Source: Nannocystis sp. RBIL2 (GTDB lineage Bacteria > Myxococcota_A > Polyangia > Nannocystales > Nannocystaceae). From it: DNA of 64,000 nt. The DNA lies in contig NZ_JAPNJW010000002.1 in assembly GCF_026626745.1 (NCBI RefSeq), positions 5,480,151 through 5,544,150 on the forward strand, given 5' to 3'. The notes below the pieces were generated by a model. It had not been told where the DNA came from and searched no databases. It saw only the letters and a list, made by a program, of their open reading frames with translations. Shown here piece by piece: positions 9,676 to 18,207 of the stretch. The first letter of the stretch is position 1; every line of letters starts with the position of its first letter. A program made the position numbers and the translations under genes.

Positions 9676-10524
9676 ATGCGACGTCCGTCGAATCACAGCA
9701 CGATGCGCTGCCTCCAGATCGCCGCCACCGCGACCGCCCTGTTGGTCGCCCAGGCCCCCGCGTTCGCCCAGGCCCCGCCGACGCCCGCGCCGACCAGCCC
9801 GGCCCCGCCCTCGCCCCCGCCGGCCGCGCCCGCAGCCTCCCCCGGGCCCGCCCCCGCGCCGCCCGGCCCCGGCCCGACCTCGCCGGGCCCCGCTCCCGCC
9901 CCCGTGACGAGCCCGAGCCCGGCCTCGCCCGCCCCCGCGCCGGAGCCCGGTCCCAGCCCCGACCCGGGCGCGTGGAACCCCACCGGCGAGCCCCCGCCCG
10001 TCGAGGCCGCCCCGCCGACCGAGCCCGCCCCGCCGACCGAGCCCGCCCCGCCGGAGCCCGAGACCGCCGCCCCGCCGCCCGCCAGCCCGCCGCCGCCGGC
10101 GCTGACCCCGGCCGACACTGCGCAGGCCAAGAAGATGCGCAACGCCGGCGCCGGCACGATGATCGCGGGCGGCGTCGTCGCCCTGGCCGGCTTCGCAGTG
10201 ACCCTCGGCTTCACCCTGCGCGGCAACAAGCTCGAGAAGGACCTGGTCGGGGCCGAGGACGCCTATCAGCTCGGTGATTGCGGCCGCGTCGACTCCGGCG
10301 ATTGCCCCTCGCTGACCGCGAATCGCAACGAGATCCGCCAGGGCATCCTCGACGCCGATCGCATGACCGCGGTGGGCGGGGGCATCCTCGCCGGCGGCAT
10401 CCTCGTCACCGCGATCGGCGGAATCATCTATCGCGTCGGCGTCAAGCGCCTGACCAACGCCGACGTCGCGCGCGTGCGCGTCAGCCCGACCTTCGGCGGC
10501 CTGTCGATCTCCGGCCGCTTCTGA
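9676..10524 (+). CDS. Pro/Ala-rich exported protein with two C-terminal membrane helices
   Basis: A 282-residue protein. The signal peptide ends APAFA before QAPP. Residues about 33-150 are an extreme Pro/Ala/Ser/Glu linker with PPTEPA repeats. The C-terminal third has two hydrophobic Gly/Ala-rich helices (about residues 157-175 and 235-255) flanking a soluble loop with two Cys residues. It ends RVSPTFGGLSISGRF, a sequence like the last strand of an outer-membrane protein. It follows the lipoprotein by 19 bp and closes the TonB receptor operon. The linker could span the periplasm. No enzymatic motif is visible. Confidence 0.75.
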   Translation: MRRPSNHSTMRCLQIAATATALLVAQAPAFAQAPPTPAPTSPAPPSPPPAAPAASPGPAPAPPGPGPTSPGPAPAPVTSPSPASPAPAPEPGPSPDPGAWNPTGEPPPVEAAPPTEPAPPTEPAPPEPETAAPPPASPPPPALTPADTAQAKKMRNAGAGTMIAGGVVALAGFAVTLGFTLRGNKLEKDLVGAEDAYQLGDCGRVDSGDCPSLTANRNEIRQGILDADRMTAVGGGILAGGILVTAIGGIIYRVGVKRLTNADVARVRVSPTFGGLSISGRF

Positions 10525-10602
10525 GCCGAGCGAGCGTCCGCACACGCGGGTACGCGCGGGCGCGGTCGCGCGCCCGAGCGCCGGAGCGGGCATACTCGCG
10601 CC

Positions 10603-10971
10603 GTGCTCTACGCCATCCTTTGCTACAACGACGAGAAGGTCGTCACCTCGTGGACCCAGGCCGAGGACGACGCAGTCATGGCTCGACTCGCGGTGGTGCA
10701 TGACCGACTCACCGCCGAGGGCAAGCTCGGCCCGGCGGTCCGCCTGAGGCCGACCGGCGCGGCGAAGACCCTGCGCAAGGTCCAGCCGCCGGTCATCCTC
10801 GACGGCCCGTTCGCCGAGACCAAGGAGCAGCTGCTCGGCTTCTACGTCGTCGACTGCGAGTCCCACGACGAGGCGCTCGCCATCTCGGGCGAGCTGGCGG
10901 TGGCCAACCCGGGCGGTTCGTACGAGGTGCGGCCGATCTCGCTGTTCGTGCCGGGCCACCCGGTGAGCTGA
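10603..10971 (+). CDS. YciI/DGPF-domain protein
   Basis: A 122-residue small protein of the YCII-related superfamily. The signature DGPFAETKEQLLGFYVVDC (about residues 66-84) is the DGPF-type motif found in proteins that often accompany ECF sigma factors. EVRPISL near the end is also typical. The N-terminus MLYAILCYNDE matches the family start, which supports the GTG at 10603. No sigma factor is adjacent. A GC-rich hairpin at 10558-10575 (GGGCGCG stem) lies between it and the TonB operon. Members are probably small-molecule-binding or lyase-like dimers, but the function here is unknown. Confidence 0.85.
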   Translation: MLYAILCYNDEKVVTSWTQAEDDAVMARLAVVHDRLTAEGKLGPAVRLRPTGAAKTLRKVQPPVILDGPFAETKEQLLGFYVVDCESHDEALAISGELAVANPGGSYEVRPISLFVPGHPVS

Positions 10972-11093
10972 ACGCAGTCCTCGCATTCAGTCACTGCCGA
11001 CACCCACTGCCGCACCGAGCCCCCAGCTGCCAACAATGCGCGCGGGCTGGGCTGGGCGCGCCGCATCGCCTACAGTGCGGGGGCAAGCGGCGC

Positions 11094-14000
11094 ATGGAAG
11101 ACGGCACCCCGCCCGTTCGGGACGACCTGACGATCTGCGAGCAGCCGCCGACCCGCGGCGGCGAACGCCACGACGCCACGCCGGTGCAGATCGGCCGCTA
11201 CCTGGTGACTCGCAAGCTGGGCCAGGGCGGCATGGCGATCGTCTACGCCGCCTACGATCCGCAGCTCGACCGCCGCGTCGCCATCAAGCTGCTGCGCAGC
11301 GGGATCAAGGGCAGGAGCCTCAGCGTCGGCCAAGCCCGCCTGCAGCGCGAGGCCCAGACCCTCGCCCGCCTGTCGCACCCCAACGTGGTCCAGGTCTACG
11401 AGGTCGGCCGCTACGGCGACGACGTGTTCATCGCCATGGAGCTGGTCCCTGGCAAGACCCTTCGGACATGGCTCAAGAGCCAGGCTCCGACGTGGCGCCA
11501 GGTCGTCCGCGTGTTCCGCCAGGCCGGCGAGGGCCTGGCCGCCGCGCACGCCTACGGCATCGTCCACCGCGACTTCAAGCCGGAGAACGTGCTCGTCGGC
11601 GAGGACGGCCGCGTGCGCGTGGTCGACTTCGGCCTCGCGCGCCTCGAGGAGCCGGACGCCGAGGCCGAGGAGCACCCCTCGCTCGGCGACCTCGGCGTCA
11701 CCGAGTCGCCCCTCACGCGCGCCGGCGTGCTGGTCGGCACGCCCGCGTACATGGCCCCCGAACAGTTCCTGCGCATGGCGCTGACCACCCGCACCGACCA
11801 GTTCAGCTTCTGCATCGCGCTCTACGAGGCGCTGTACGGCGCGCGCCCGTTCGACGGCAACACCGTCGATACGATCCGCGAGAACGTCCTGCTCGGCCGC
11901 GTGCGCGAGCAGCCGCGCAACCCCGTGCCGGCGTGGGTGCGGCGGATCGTCGCCCGCGGCCTGCAGGTCTCGTCCGACGACCGCTTCCCCGACATGCGCG
12001 CGCTGCTCGACGCGCTCGGCCGCGACCCCGCGGTCCAGCGCCGACGCTGGGCGATCGCCGGCGGCGTGGTGATCGCCCTGATCGGCCTCGTCGGCCTCTA
12101 CACCCGCCTGCTCGCGCAGCAGGCGGCCCGCTGCACCGGCGCCGAGGCCAACCTGGCGGGGATCTGGGACGCGCCGCGCCAGCATCAGATCGAGCAGGCG
12201 CTGCTGGCCACCGAGGCCGCGTTCGCGCCGGCCACGTGGGCCGCGGTCAAGCGCCGCCTCGACGCCTACAGCGGCCAGTGGGTCCGGCGCACCGAGGCCG
12301 CGTGCGTGGCCACCCACGTGCGCGGCGAGACCTCGGCCGAGCGGCTCGACCAGCGCCACGCCTGCCTCAACAGCCGCCTCGTCGAGCTGCGCGCGCTGTC
12401 GGAGGTGCTCGCGCGCGCCGGCCCGACCACCGTCGAGCAGGCCAGCGCCGCCGTCGACGCCCTGCCGCCGCTCGCCCCGTGCGACGACGACCGCTACCTC
12501 GACGCCCGCGTCAAGCCGCCGACCTCGCCCAACCTCGCGCTGATGGTCGCCGCGGTGCGCGAGCAGCTGGCCCACGGCAAGGCCCTGCTCGACGCCGGCG
12601 ACATCGCCGGCAGCGAGCGCACCACCGGGGCCGCCGCCCGCGCCGCCGAGGGGCTCGACTACCCGCCGCTGTGGGCCGAGGCCCAGCACCGCCGCGGCGT
12701 CGTCCGCCGCGAGCAGGCCGACTTCCGCGGCGCGATGACCGACCTGACCGAGGCCTTTCATCTGGCCAGCGAGCTCGGTCAGGACGACCTGGTCTTTCAG
12801 TCAGGTCTCGACCTGGCCGCCACCGCCCTCACCAGCGACTTCGCCGACGCCGCCCAGTGGGCGCGCCACGCCGAGGACGCATTGCGCCGGACCGGCAGCG
12901 ACCCCGCGCGCGAGGTGCGATTGATGCAGGTGCGCGCCAAGCTCCGCACCGCCGAGGGCCACGCCGACCTCGCCGAGCGCCTGCTCGGCGACGCCATCAC
13001 CCTCGTCGAGCGCATCGACGACCCCGAGCACGGCGAGCTCGCCTCCCTCGAGTTCGACCTCGGTCACTGCCTCTACCGCCTCGGCCGCCACGACGACGCC
13101 CTCGCCCACCTCGACCGCGCCCGCGAGCTGCTGGCCGACCTCGTCGGCACCAGCCACCCGCGCTACGCCGCAGTTCTCAACGTCCGCGCCGCCGTCCTCG
13201 TCAGCCTGACCCGCCACGAGGCCGCTCACGCCCTCTACGAGGAGGTCCTGGCGATCTACCAGCGCGCCTACGGCGAGCACCACCCGCTGGTCGCGCGCAC
13301 CCTCAACAACATCGGCTACGTGCTGCTCGCCCAGCACCGCGTCGACGAGGCCGCCCAGCGGTTCGAGCGCGCCTTCAAGATCCTCGAGCACGTCCACGGC
13401 GACGACCACCCGCAGCTGGTGATCGCGCTGACCAACCTCGCCAACGTCGCTACCGAGCGCGGCGACCACGAGACCGCGATCGCCCGCTACCTGCGCGCCA
13501 AGTCGATCGGCGAGCGCCGCCTCGGCCCCGACCACCCCGACCTCGCCGCCGTGCTCAGCAACCTGGGCTCGCTCTACGTGCGCCAGGGCCGGCTCGCCGA
13601 GGCGGAGCCGCTGCTGCAGCGCGCCATCGCCAACACGGAGCGCAACCGCGGCGACGACGAGATCTTGCGCGCCGAGGACCTGACGCGCCTGGGCGAGCTG
13701 CGGGCCCGCCAGGGCCGTCACCACGAGTCGCAGGTGCTGCACCAGCGCGCGCTGGCGCTGCTCGGCCGCTCGCTGCCGCCCGATCACCCGTTCCTCGCCC
13801 TCCCGCTGCTCGGCAGCGGCACCGCCCAGCTCGCCCTCGGCGACCCGCTCGCAGCCCTGGCCCCGCTCGAGCGCGCGCTGCGACTGATGCTGCTCGACCC
13901 CGCGGCCCGCCCGACCGAGGTCGCCATGGCCCGCTTCACCCTCGCCCGCGCCCTGGTCGCCTCGCAGCAAGAGCCCGACCGCGCCCGCGAGCTCGCCCGC

Positions 14001-14108
14001 ACCGCCCGCGAGCTGTTCGCGGCCGATCCGCTGGAGACGACCCAGGTCGCCGCAGTCGACGCCTGGCTGACCGCCCAGACCCGCCCGCACCGCCGCGGCG
14101 CCCCTTGA
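11094..14108 (+). CDS. Membrane-anchored Ser/Thr protein kinase with TPR sensor tail
   Basis: A 1004-residue Hanks-type kinase. The kinase domain spans about residues 35-300: Gly-loop GQGGMA (43-48), VAIK Lys65, catalytic loop HRDFKPEN (158-165), DFG (178-180) and MAPEQF. One transmembrane helix follows (about 318-340, WAIAGGVVIALIGLVGLY). The C-terminal 650 residues are repeated helices; from about residue 680 they match TPR units with NNIGYVLL, TNLANVAT and SNLGSLYV at the usual spacing. This domain order is widespread in myxobacterial signalling kinases, where the TPR part binds partners or cell-wall signals. It appears monocistronic. HRDF in place of the common HRDL is a conservative change, so activity is expected. 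Confidence 0.94.
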   Translation: MEDGTPPVRDDLTICEQPPTRGGERHDATPVQIGRYLVTRKLGQGGMAIVYAAYDPQLDRRVAIKLLRSGIKGRSLSVGQARLQREAQTLARLSHPNVVQVYEVGRYGDDVFIAMELVPGKTLRTWLKSQAPTWRQVVRVFRQAGEGLAAAHAYGIVHRDFKPENVLVGEDGRVRVVDFGLARLEEPDAEAEEHPSLGDLGVTESPLTRAGVLVGTPAYMAPEQFLRMALTTRTDQFSFCIALYEALYGARPFDGNTVDTIRENVLLGRVREQPRNPVPAWVRRIVARGLQVSSDDRFPDMRALLDALGRDPAVQRRRWAIAGGVVIALIGLVGLYTRLLAQQAARCTGAEANLAGIWDAPRQHQIEQALLATEAAFAPATWAAVKRRLDAYSGQWVRRTEAACVATHVRGETSAERLDQRHACLNSRLVELRALSEVLARAGPTTVEQASAAVDALPPLAPCDDDRYLDARVKPPTSPNLALMVAAVREQLAHGKALLDAGDIAGSERTTGAAARAAEGLDYPPLWAEAQHRRGVVRREQADFRGAMTDLTEAFHLASELGQDDLVFQSGLDLAATALTSDFADAAQWARHAEDALRRTGSDPAREVRLMQVRAKLRTAEGHADLAERLLGDAITLVERIDDPEHGELASLEFDLGHCLYRLGRHDDALAHLDRARELLADLVGTSHPRYAAVLNVRAAVLVSLTRHEAAHALYEEVLAIYQRAYGEHHPLVARTLNNIGYVLLAQHRVDEAAQRFERAFKILEHVHGDDHPQLVIALTNLANVATERGDHETAIARYLRAKSIGERRLGPDHPDLAAVLSNLGSLYVRQGRLAEAEPLLQRAIANTERNRGDDEILRAEDLTRLGELRARQGRHHESQVLHQRALALLGRSLPPDHPFLALPLLGSGTAQLALGDPLAALAPLERALRLMLLDPAARPTEVAMARFTLARALVASQQEPDRARELARTARELFAADPLETTQVAAVDAWLTAQTRPHRRGAP

Positions 14109-14119
14109 GAACGAATCAC

Positions 14120-14139
14120 CGGGCTATGATCATAGCCCG
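14120..14139. other. 20-bp perfect palindrome after the kinase gene
   Basis: A perfect inverted repeat centred on TGATCA, with arms CGGGCTATGA and TCATAGCCCG, 12 bp past the kinase stop. The DNA that follows is AGTTTCATAGC, with only a short T run. It may be a weak terminator or a protein-binding site. TGATCATAGC recurs on the proB upstream side near 4220. Confidence 0.55.
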
Positions 14140-14303
14140 AGTTTCATAGCACCGCGATTGCCATCCCCACGGGCCTCGCCATTCGTCGTACTTCGACGTC
14201 ACGTCAGCGAGCGCGCCCGCCGCCGCGCGCGATATCGCTCCGAGCCCGGACCGCCGCCAGCGCCTCGCGCCGCGCTTCCTCTGATAAAAATCGTCCGTCG
14301 CTC

Positions 14304-15272
14304 ATGCCGCGCTACCTCGTCACCGCCGATCCGGTCGCCAGCTTTCAGCCGCGCTTCGACACCACCCTGCGGCTCATGGCGGAGCTGCTGGCGCGCGGCG
14401 TCGAGGTCGACTACTGCGACCTGTTCACGACCGACATGTCCCTCGGGACAGATGCGTGGCTGGCCGCCCTGCCGGTCCGCAAGGTGCTGTGGAGCGACCC
14501 GACGCGGCCGCCGTACGTCGGCACCGGCGACGTGCGGCCGGCCGCCGCCCTCGACTACGACGTCCTCGTCCACCGCAAGGACCCGCCGGTCGACGCCCGC
14601 TACCGCGGCTGGGCCGAGCGGTTCGCCGCGCTCGACGGCCACCTGCTGCAGCTCAACGAGCCGGCCGAGGTGCTGCGGCACTCCGAGCACCTGCTGCCGA
14701 CGCGCTTCCCCGAGTACGCGATCCCCACCGCCCACTGCCGCGAGTTCGCCGAGCTGCGCGAGACGGTGCGCATGCAGCCGGTCGAAGCCGTGGTCAAGCC
14801 GATCGGCGAGTGCAGCGGGATCGGCATCGCCTTCTTCCGCCCCGACGCTCCCGAACCTGCCCTTTGGGACTGGTGGCAACAATACGGCGAGGCCGTCGTG
14901 CAGCCGTACCAGGACGCCGTCACCACCCGCGGCGACCTGCGGATCTTGACGATCGGCCGGCGGATCCTCGGCAGCGTCACCCGCCTCCCGCGCCCCGGCT
15001 CGCGGCTCGCCAACCTCCACCAGGGGGCCTCGTTCCACGCCTTCGACCCGACCCCGCGCCAGCTCGAAGCGGTCGCGGCCGTGACCGCCGACCTCGTGCC
15101 GCGCGGCCTCTACCTGCTCGGCCTCGACTTCATCGGCGACCTGCTGTCCGAGGTCAACTTCACGAGCCCATCGGCGATGGTCCAGATCGGCGAGGTCATG
15201 CACAAGCGCCCCGAGGTCGAGCTCGTCAACGAGATCGAGGCGCTCCGCCGCGACTTCGTCGCCCGCGCCTGA
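14304..15272 (+). CDS. GshB-like ATP-grasp ligase (prokaryotic glutathione synthetase family)
   Basis: A 322-residue protein matching the layout of bacterial glutathione synthetase. The N-terminal substrate lobe has DTTLRLMAELLARG and the VHRKDPPVD motif (GshB has RQDPPFD). The ATP-grasp part has QLNEPAEVLRHSEH, VVKPIGECSGIG, VVQPYQDAVTTRGDLRILTI and LLGLDFIGDLLSEVNFTSPSA, the last matching the metal-binding VGLDVIG..LTEIN.TSPT segment. Canonical GshB joins Gly to gamma-glutamylcysteine. No gshA is nearby, and several consensus residues differ (ECSG where GMGG is usual), so another amine or acid substrate is possible. A palindromic repeat copy (14435-14452) encodes part of DMSLGTDAW. Confidence 0.8.
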   Translation: MPRYLVTADPVASFQPRFDTTLRLMAELLARGVEVDYCDLFTTDMSLGTDAWLAALPVRKVLWSDPTRPPYVGTGDVRPAAALDYDVLVHRKDPPVDARYRGWAERFAALDGHLLQLNEPAEVLRHSEHLLPTRFPEYAIPTAHCREFAELRETVRMQPVEAVVKPIGECSGIGIAFFRPDAPEPALWDWWQQYGEAVVQPYQDAVTTRGDLRILTIGRRILGSVTRLPRPGSRLANLHQGASFHAFDPTPRQLEAVAAVTADLVPRGLYLLGLDFIGDLLSEVNFTSPSAMVQIGEVMHKRPEVELVNEIEALRRDFVARA

Positions 15273-15361
15273 GGCCAGCCGCCGTGGTCAACCGGCCTCG
15301 ATCGACGCCGCGAGCGGCGGCAGATCGGCGCGGCTCCCCGGCCGCGAGCGTCGGCGCCCTC

Positions 15362-15790
15362 GTTGCAGCGGACCAGGTCGCTGCGGATCAGCCGCCCTCG
15401 ATCCGCGCCTCGAGCGTCGGCCCCCTCGTTGCAGCGGACCAGGTCGCTGCGGATCAGCCGCCCTCGATCTACGCCTCCACCGTCGGCGCCCTCGCTGCGG
15501 CGGAGCAGGTCGCCGCGGATCAGCCGCCCTGCTCGACGCCTCGAGCTTCGGCGCCCTCGTTGACACGGAGCAGATCGCTGCGGATCAGCCGGCCTCGATC
15601 AACGCCTCGAGCCTCGGCGCCCTCGCTGTCACGGAGCAGGTCGCTGCGGATCGGCCGGCCTGGCTCGACGCCTCGAGCCTCGGCGCCCTCGCTGTCACGG
15701 AGCAGGTCGCTGCGGATCAGCCGGCCTCGATCAACGCCTCGAGCGTCGGCACGTGGCCCTCGCTGCGTCGGAGCAGGTCGCTGCGGATCA
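15362..15790. repeat. 66-bp tandem array derived from the 3' end of the neighbouring ferritin-like gene
   Basis: The marker GGATCA (or GGATCG) falls at 15385, 15451, 15517, 15582, 15648, 15714 and 15785, so spacing is 66, 66, 65, 66, 66 and 71 bp. The right-most unit is the genuine last 22-24 codons of the minus-strand gene at 15717-16160; the others lie after its stop codon. The shared junction TGATCCGCAGCGACCTG occurs both at the stop codon and at an internal ATGATCC, which suggests duplication through microhomology. Unit-to-unit differences are few, so the expansion is probably recent. Confidence 0.85.
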
Positions 15791-16160
15791 TCGCCTTGAC
15801 CCCGGGAGTCAGCGCCGGGTCGGACAGCGCGCGCCGGTAGGCCTCGACCTGGCGCGCCTCGCCGTCGCGGAGCGCGTGGACTGTGGCGGCCAGCTCGTCG
15901 TCGCCGCGTACGTCAATGTCGGACTCGCGGCCGGCGCTCGCGGCCGGTGCGGTCTCGCCGTGACGCAAGAGCAGCCCGCGCAGCACCTGGACGGAACGGC
16001 TGTGGTCGACGCAGATCTGCCGCAATTGTGCGCCCACTGCCTGGCCGTCGAGCCGCTCCAGCGCACCGCGGTAGGTCTCGACAGCCGACAGTTCGGCCCG
16101 CAACAGGCTGGTCAACGTCTCCGGCGGGCCAACGCGCACGAGGTTCGTCGATAACGCCAT
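15717..16160 (-). CDS. Ferritin-like four-helix protein (DUF2383/PA2169-like)
   Basis: A 147-residue, mostly helical protein. The N-terminal half has LTSLLRAELSAVETYRGALE and LRQICVDHSRSVQVLRGLL, and the second half has ELAATVHALRDGEARQVEAYRRAL. Paired acidic/His helices of this kind are typical of the PA2169/DUF2383 ferritin-like family. The metal ligands are not certain: the E..Y..AL and DH..S pattern fits, but it is not a full di-iron consensus. The ATG at 16160 gives MALSTNLVRVG. Its last codons have been amplified as a 66-bp array just past the stop, so its mRNA may carry a repetitive 3' tail. It probably handles iron or stress, by analogy with the family. Confidence 0.7.
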   Translation of the reverse strand: MALSTNLVRVGPPETLTSLLRAELSAVETYRGALERLDGQAVGAQLRQICVDHSRSVQVLRGLLLRHGETAPAASAGRESDIDVRGDDELAATVHALRDGEARQVEAYRRALSDPALTPGVKAMIRSDLLRRSEGHVPTLEALIEAG

Positions 16161-16237
16161 GGCGATGCATTAGCGCCCGGCGAAGGAATGTCAAGACCGC
16201 GCGCAAGAACGTCGATTGGCGGGCGCGACGGCCCCGA

Positions 16238-16389
16238 GCGACCGGTCGCGTCCGCCTGCTGCGATCAGCCCTCGACGATCACGCCGAGCGTGGCACGGCG
16301 CGCGACGACGATGGCGACCGGTCGTGTCCGCCGGCTGCGATCAGCCGTCGACGATCACGCCGAGCGTGGCACAGCGCGCGACGTCGATG
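16238..16389. repeat. 76-bp tandem duplication of the 3' end of the secreted-protein gene
   Basis: Two 76-bp copies, 16238-16313 and 16314-16389, agree at most positions. The right copy contains the last codons and stop of the minus-strand gene at 16341; the left copy is a downstream pseudo-end. It is the same kind of event as the neighbouring 66-bp array: duplication of a gene's 3' terminus past its stop. Confidence 0.85.
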
Positions 16390-17045
16390 AAGACCAGCCC
16401 GTCGTCCTCGTGCGGGGCGTCCCCGGGATACACCGGACTCTCATCGGGCGTCGTCCCGCCGGGTTCGGTCGGCGTCGTCCCGCCGGGTTCGGTCGGCGTC
16501 GTCCCGCCGGGTTCGGCCGTGCCCCCGCCGGGTTCGGTCGGCGGCGTCCCGCCGGGCTCGGTCGGCGGCGTACCGGGCTTGCTCGGCTTTTTGCCCGGCT
16601 TCTTGCCCGGCTTGTAGCGGGTCGCGCAGAACAGCGCGCCCTCGTCGGTGCAGGCACTGCGACACGCGGCCACATCGTCCGCACCCCAGTCACACGCGGC
16701 CAGACAGACCTCGCCGATCTGCAGGTCGCACGCGCGGTCCTCGGCCAGCCCCTTGGCCGTGGCGCAGAAGTCGAGCTCGAGCTCACGAGAGTCGGTGGAT
16801 TCGTCCCCGGTGCCCGTACCGGGTTGCCCACCAGGCTGTTCACCAGGCTGTTCACCGGGCTGTTCACCAGGCCCCGCTCCGGGCTGCCCACCAGGCTGCC
16901 CCGGCTTCTTGCCCGGCTTCTTGCCCGGCTTCTTGCCCGGCTTGTACGAGGACTCCTCGACCTGCGAGGTCAGCGGTTTCGCGGCGGCGACGACCGGCAA
17001 TGCGAGCGCGACCGCAGGGAACAACACGAGAAGATTACGCAACAT
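16341..17045 (-). CDS. Secreted Cys-rich protein with KPGKK and TEPGG repeats, paralogue 1
   Basis: A 234-residue exported protein, the most divergent of four paralogues. The signal peptide MLRNLLVLFPAVALALPVVAAA matches the others. A KPGKKPGKKPGKKPG block and GEQPGEQPGEQPG block follow. The Cys core (about residues 92-142) contains DFCATAKG, ACDLQIGEVCLAACDW and AACRSACTDEGALFCA, aligning with paralogues 2-4. It then has KPGKKPGKKPSKPG and about five TEPGG units coded by a 24-bp DNA repeat. The end LVFIDVARCATLGV matches the common FVDTQTCLELNLNE tail. Lys/Pro-Gly repeats could bind polyanions, DNA or cell wall. RBS: AGGAAC before the ATG at 17045. Function unknown. Confidence 0.75.
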   Translation of the reverse strand: MLRNLLVLFPAVALALPVVAAAKPLTSQVEESSYKPGKKPGKKPGKKPGQPGGQPGAGPGEQPGEQPGEQPGGQPGTGTGDESTDSRELELDFCATAKGLAEDRACDLQIGEVCLAACDWGADDVAACRSACTDEGALFCATRYKPGKKPGKKPSKPGTPPTEPGGTPPTEPGGGTAEPGGTTPTEPGGTTPTEPGGTTPDESPVYPGDAPHEDDGLVFIDVARCATLGVIVDG

Positions 17046-17127
17046 GGGAGGTTCCTTTCTCCTGTGAGGCGCGACGACAGGCCAATCCCGCCGCGCGCGT
17101 CGTGTGCAATCTTGGGTGTCCCGCGGG

Positions 17128-17155
17128 AGTATGCAATGACACCACGCGCCGACAA
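17128..17155 (-). promoter_or_regulatory. Candidate promoter of secreted paralogue 1
   Basis: On the minus strand TTGTCG (17155-17150), a 16-bp spacer and CATACT (17133-17128) lie about 83 bp before the start codon. Paralogues 2-4 have a different, shared box set (TTGC-N16/17-AATATT); only the position is similar here. Confidence 0.4.
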
Positions 17156-17324
17156 TCGTCGTTGTCGTCCGGCATCCTGCCGAGCGCGCCAGCCGACGAC
17201 CGTGTGCGCGGGAGAATACCGGCGGAGGCCCGGCAGCGAACGAGCGACCCGCGGCCGCGGCGAACCTGCGAATCGAGCGTGCGGCCGGCGAGGGCCTGCG
17301 ACGTATCATGAGCGAACCAGGCGA

Positions 17325-18055
17325 TGCGTCGGCTCGGACGAGCCGGCGAGCAGGTGCAATGCGCTGCCTTTCCGGCGAACAGGCGCGAGGCGTGCGCTTC
17401 CGCGGAGACGCAACCCGTCCGGCTTCCGGCGAGCCGCCGAGCAGGCACAATGTGGTTACTTCTACGGCGAGCACGCGCAGCGCGACGAGCCGGCAATGCA
17501 CCCTCCGGCTGGCCTCCGCTTCACGGCGAGCCGCCGAGCAAGCGCAATGCGCCCACGTCCGATCGGCGAGCCGGCGATACGCCCGCTTTCACGCCAAGCC
17601 AGCGAGCCGCCGAGCCGGCGCAATGCACCCTCGTCCTATCGGGGGCCGGCGATACGTCCGGTTTCACGCCAAGCCGCCGAGCCGCCGAGCAGCCGAGCAG
17701 CCGCAATGCGCCCACGTCCTATCGGGAGCTGCCGAGCCGTCCGCTTTCACGCCGAGCCAGCGAGCCGCCGAGCAGCCGAGCAACCGCAATACACTCACGC
17801 CCCATCGGAGCTGCCGAGCCGTCCGCTTTCACGCCGAGCAAGCGAGCAGCCGAGCAGCCGAGCAGCCGCAACGCACCCACGTCCTATCGGGAGCTGCCGA
17901 GCCGTCCGCTTCACGCCGAGCCAGCGAGCCGCCGAGCCGGCGCAACGCACCCACGTCCTATCGGAAGCTGCCGAGCCGTCCGCTTTCACGCCGAACCAGC
18001 GAGCCGCCGAGCCGCCGCAATGCCCTCAATTCCGCTCGACGAGCCGGCGAGCGAG
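17325..18055. repeat. Array of 73-83-bp repeats
   Basis: The motif CGCAATGC(A/G)CCCACGTCCTATCGG, with variants, begins near 17547, 17621, 17702, 17785, 17868, 17941 and 18016. It is followed by GAGCTGCCGAGCCGTCC, then CTTTCACGCC and a run of GAGC(C/A)(A/G)(G/C)C trinucleotide-like units. Three or four poorer copies extend left to about 17325. Several frames stay open through it because of base composition, but none shows a start, domain or codon pattern. It looks like a minisatellite that also contains shorter CCGAGCAG slippage tracts. Confidence 0.75.
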
Positions 18056-18207
18056 CGAGCCGGCGCGATCGCCCGTCGCCGTCGATCGCGCCGGAGTCGC
18101 CCGCGCAGACCGTCGCGGCGCCTCGCAACATTCGCCGGTGGCATGCCCGATCGCCGCGCCCACGCGCATCGCTTGCACACCCGGCCCAGCGCGTCATGAC
18201 CTTGCGA

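Noticed and set aside
5991..9677. A 1228-codon open frame on the minus strand opposite the TonB receptor and lipoprotein genes
   Set aside because: It is a composition shadow: Val/Gly/Ala/Arg/Asp-rich with no domain, no signal and perfect antisense overlap with well-supported genes. Similar long frames opposite proAB, kinase, hrpB and others were dropped for the same reason.
15362..15790. Possible CRISPR array
   Set aside because: The 66-bp units are contiguous with no unique spacers, and they derive from the adjacent gene's 3' end. No cas genes are present.
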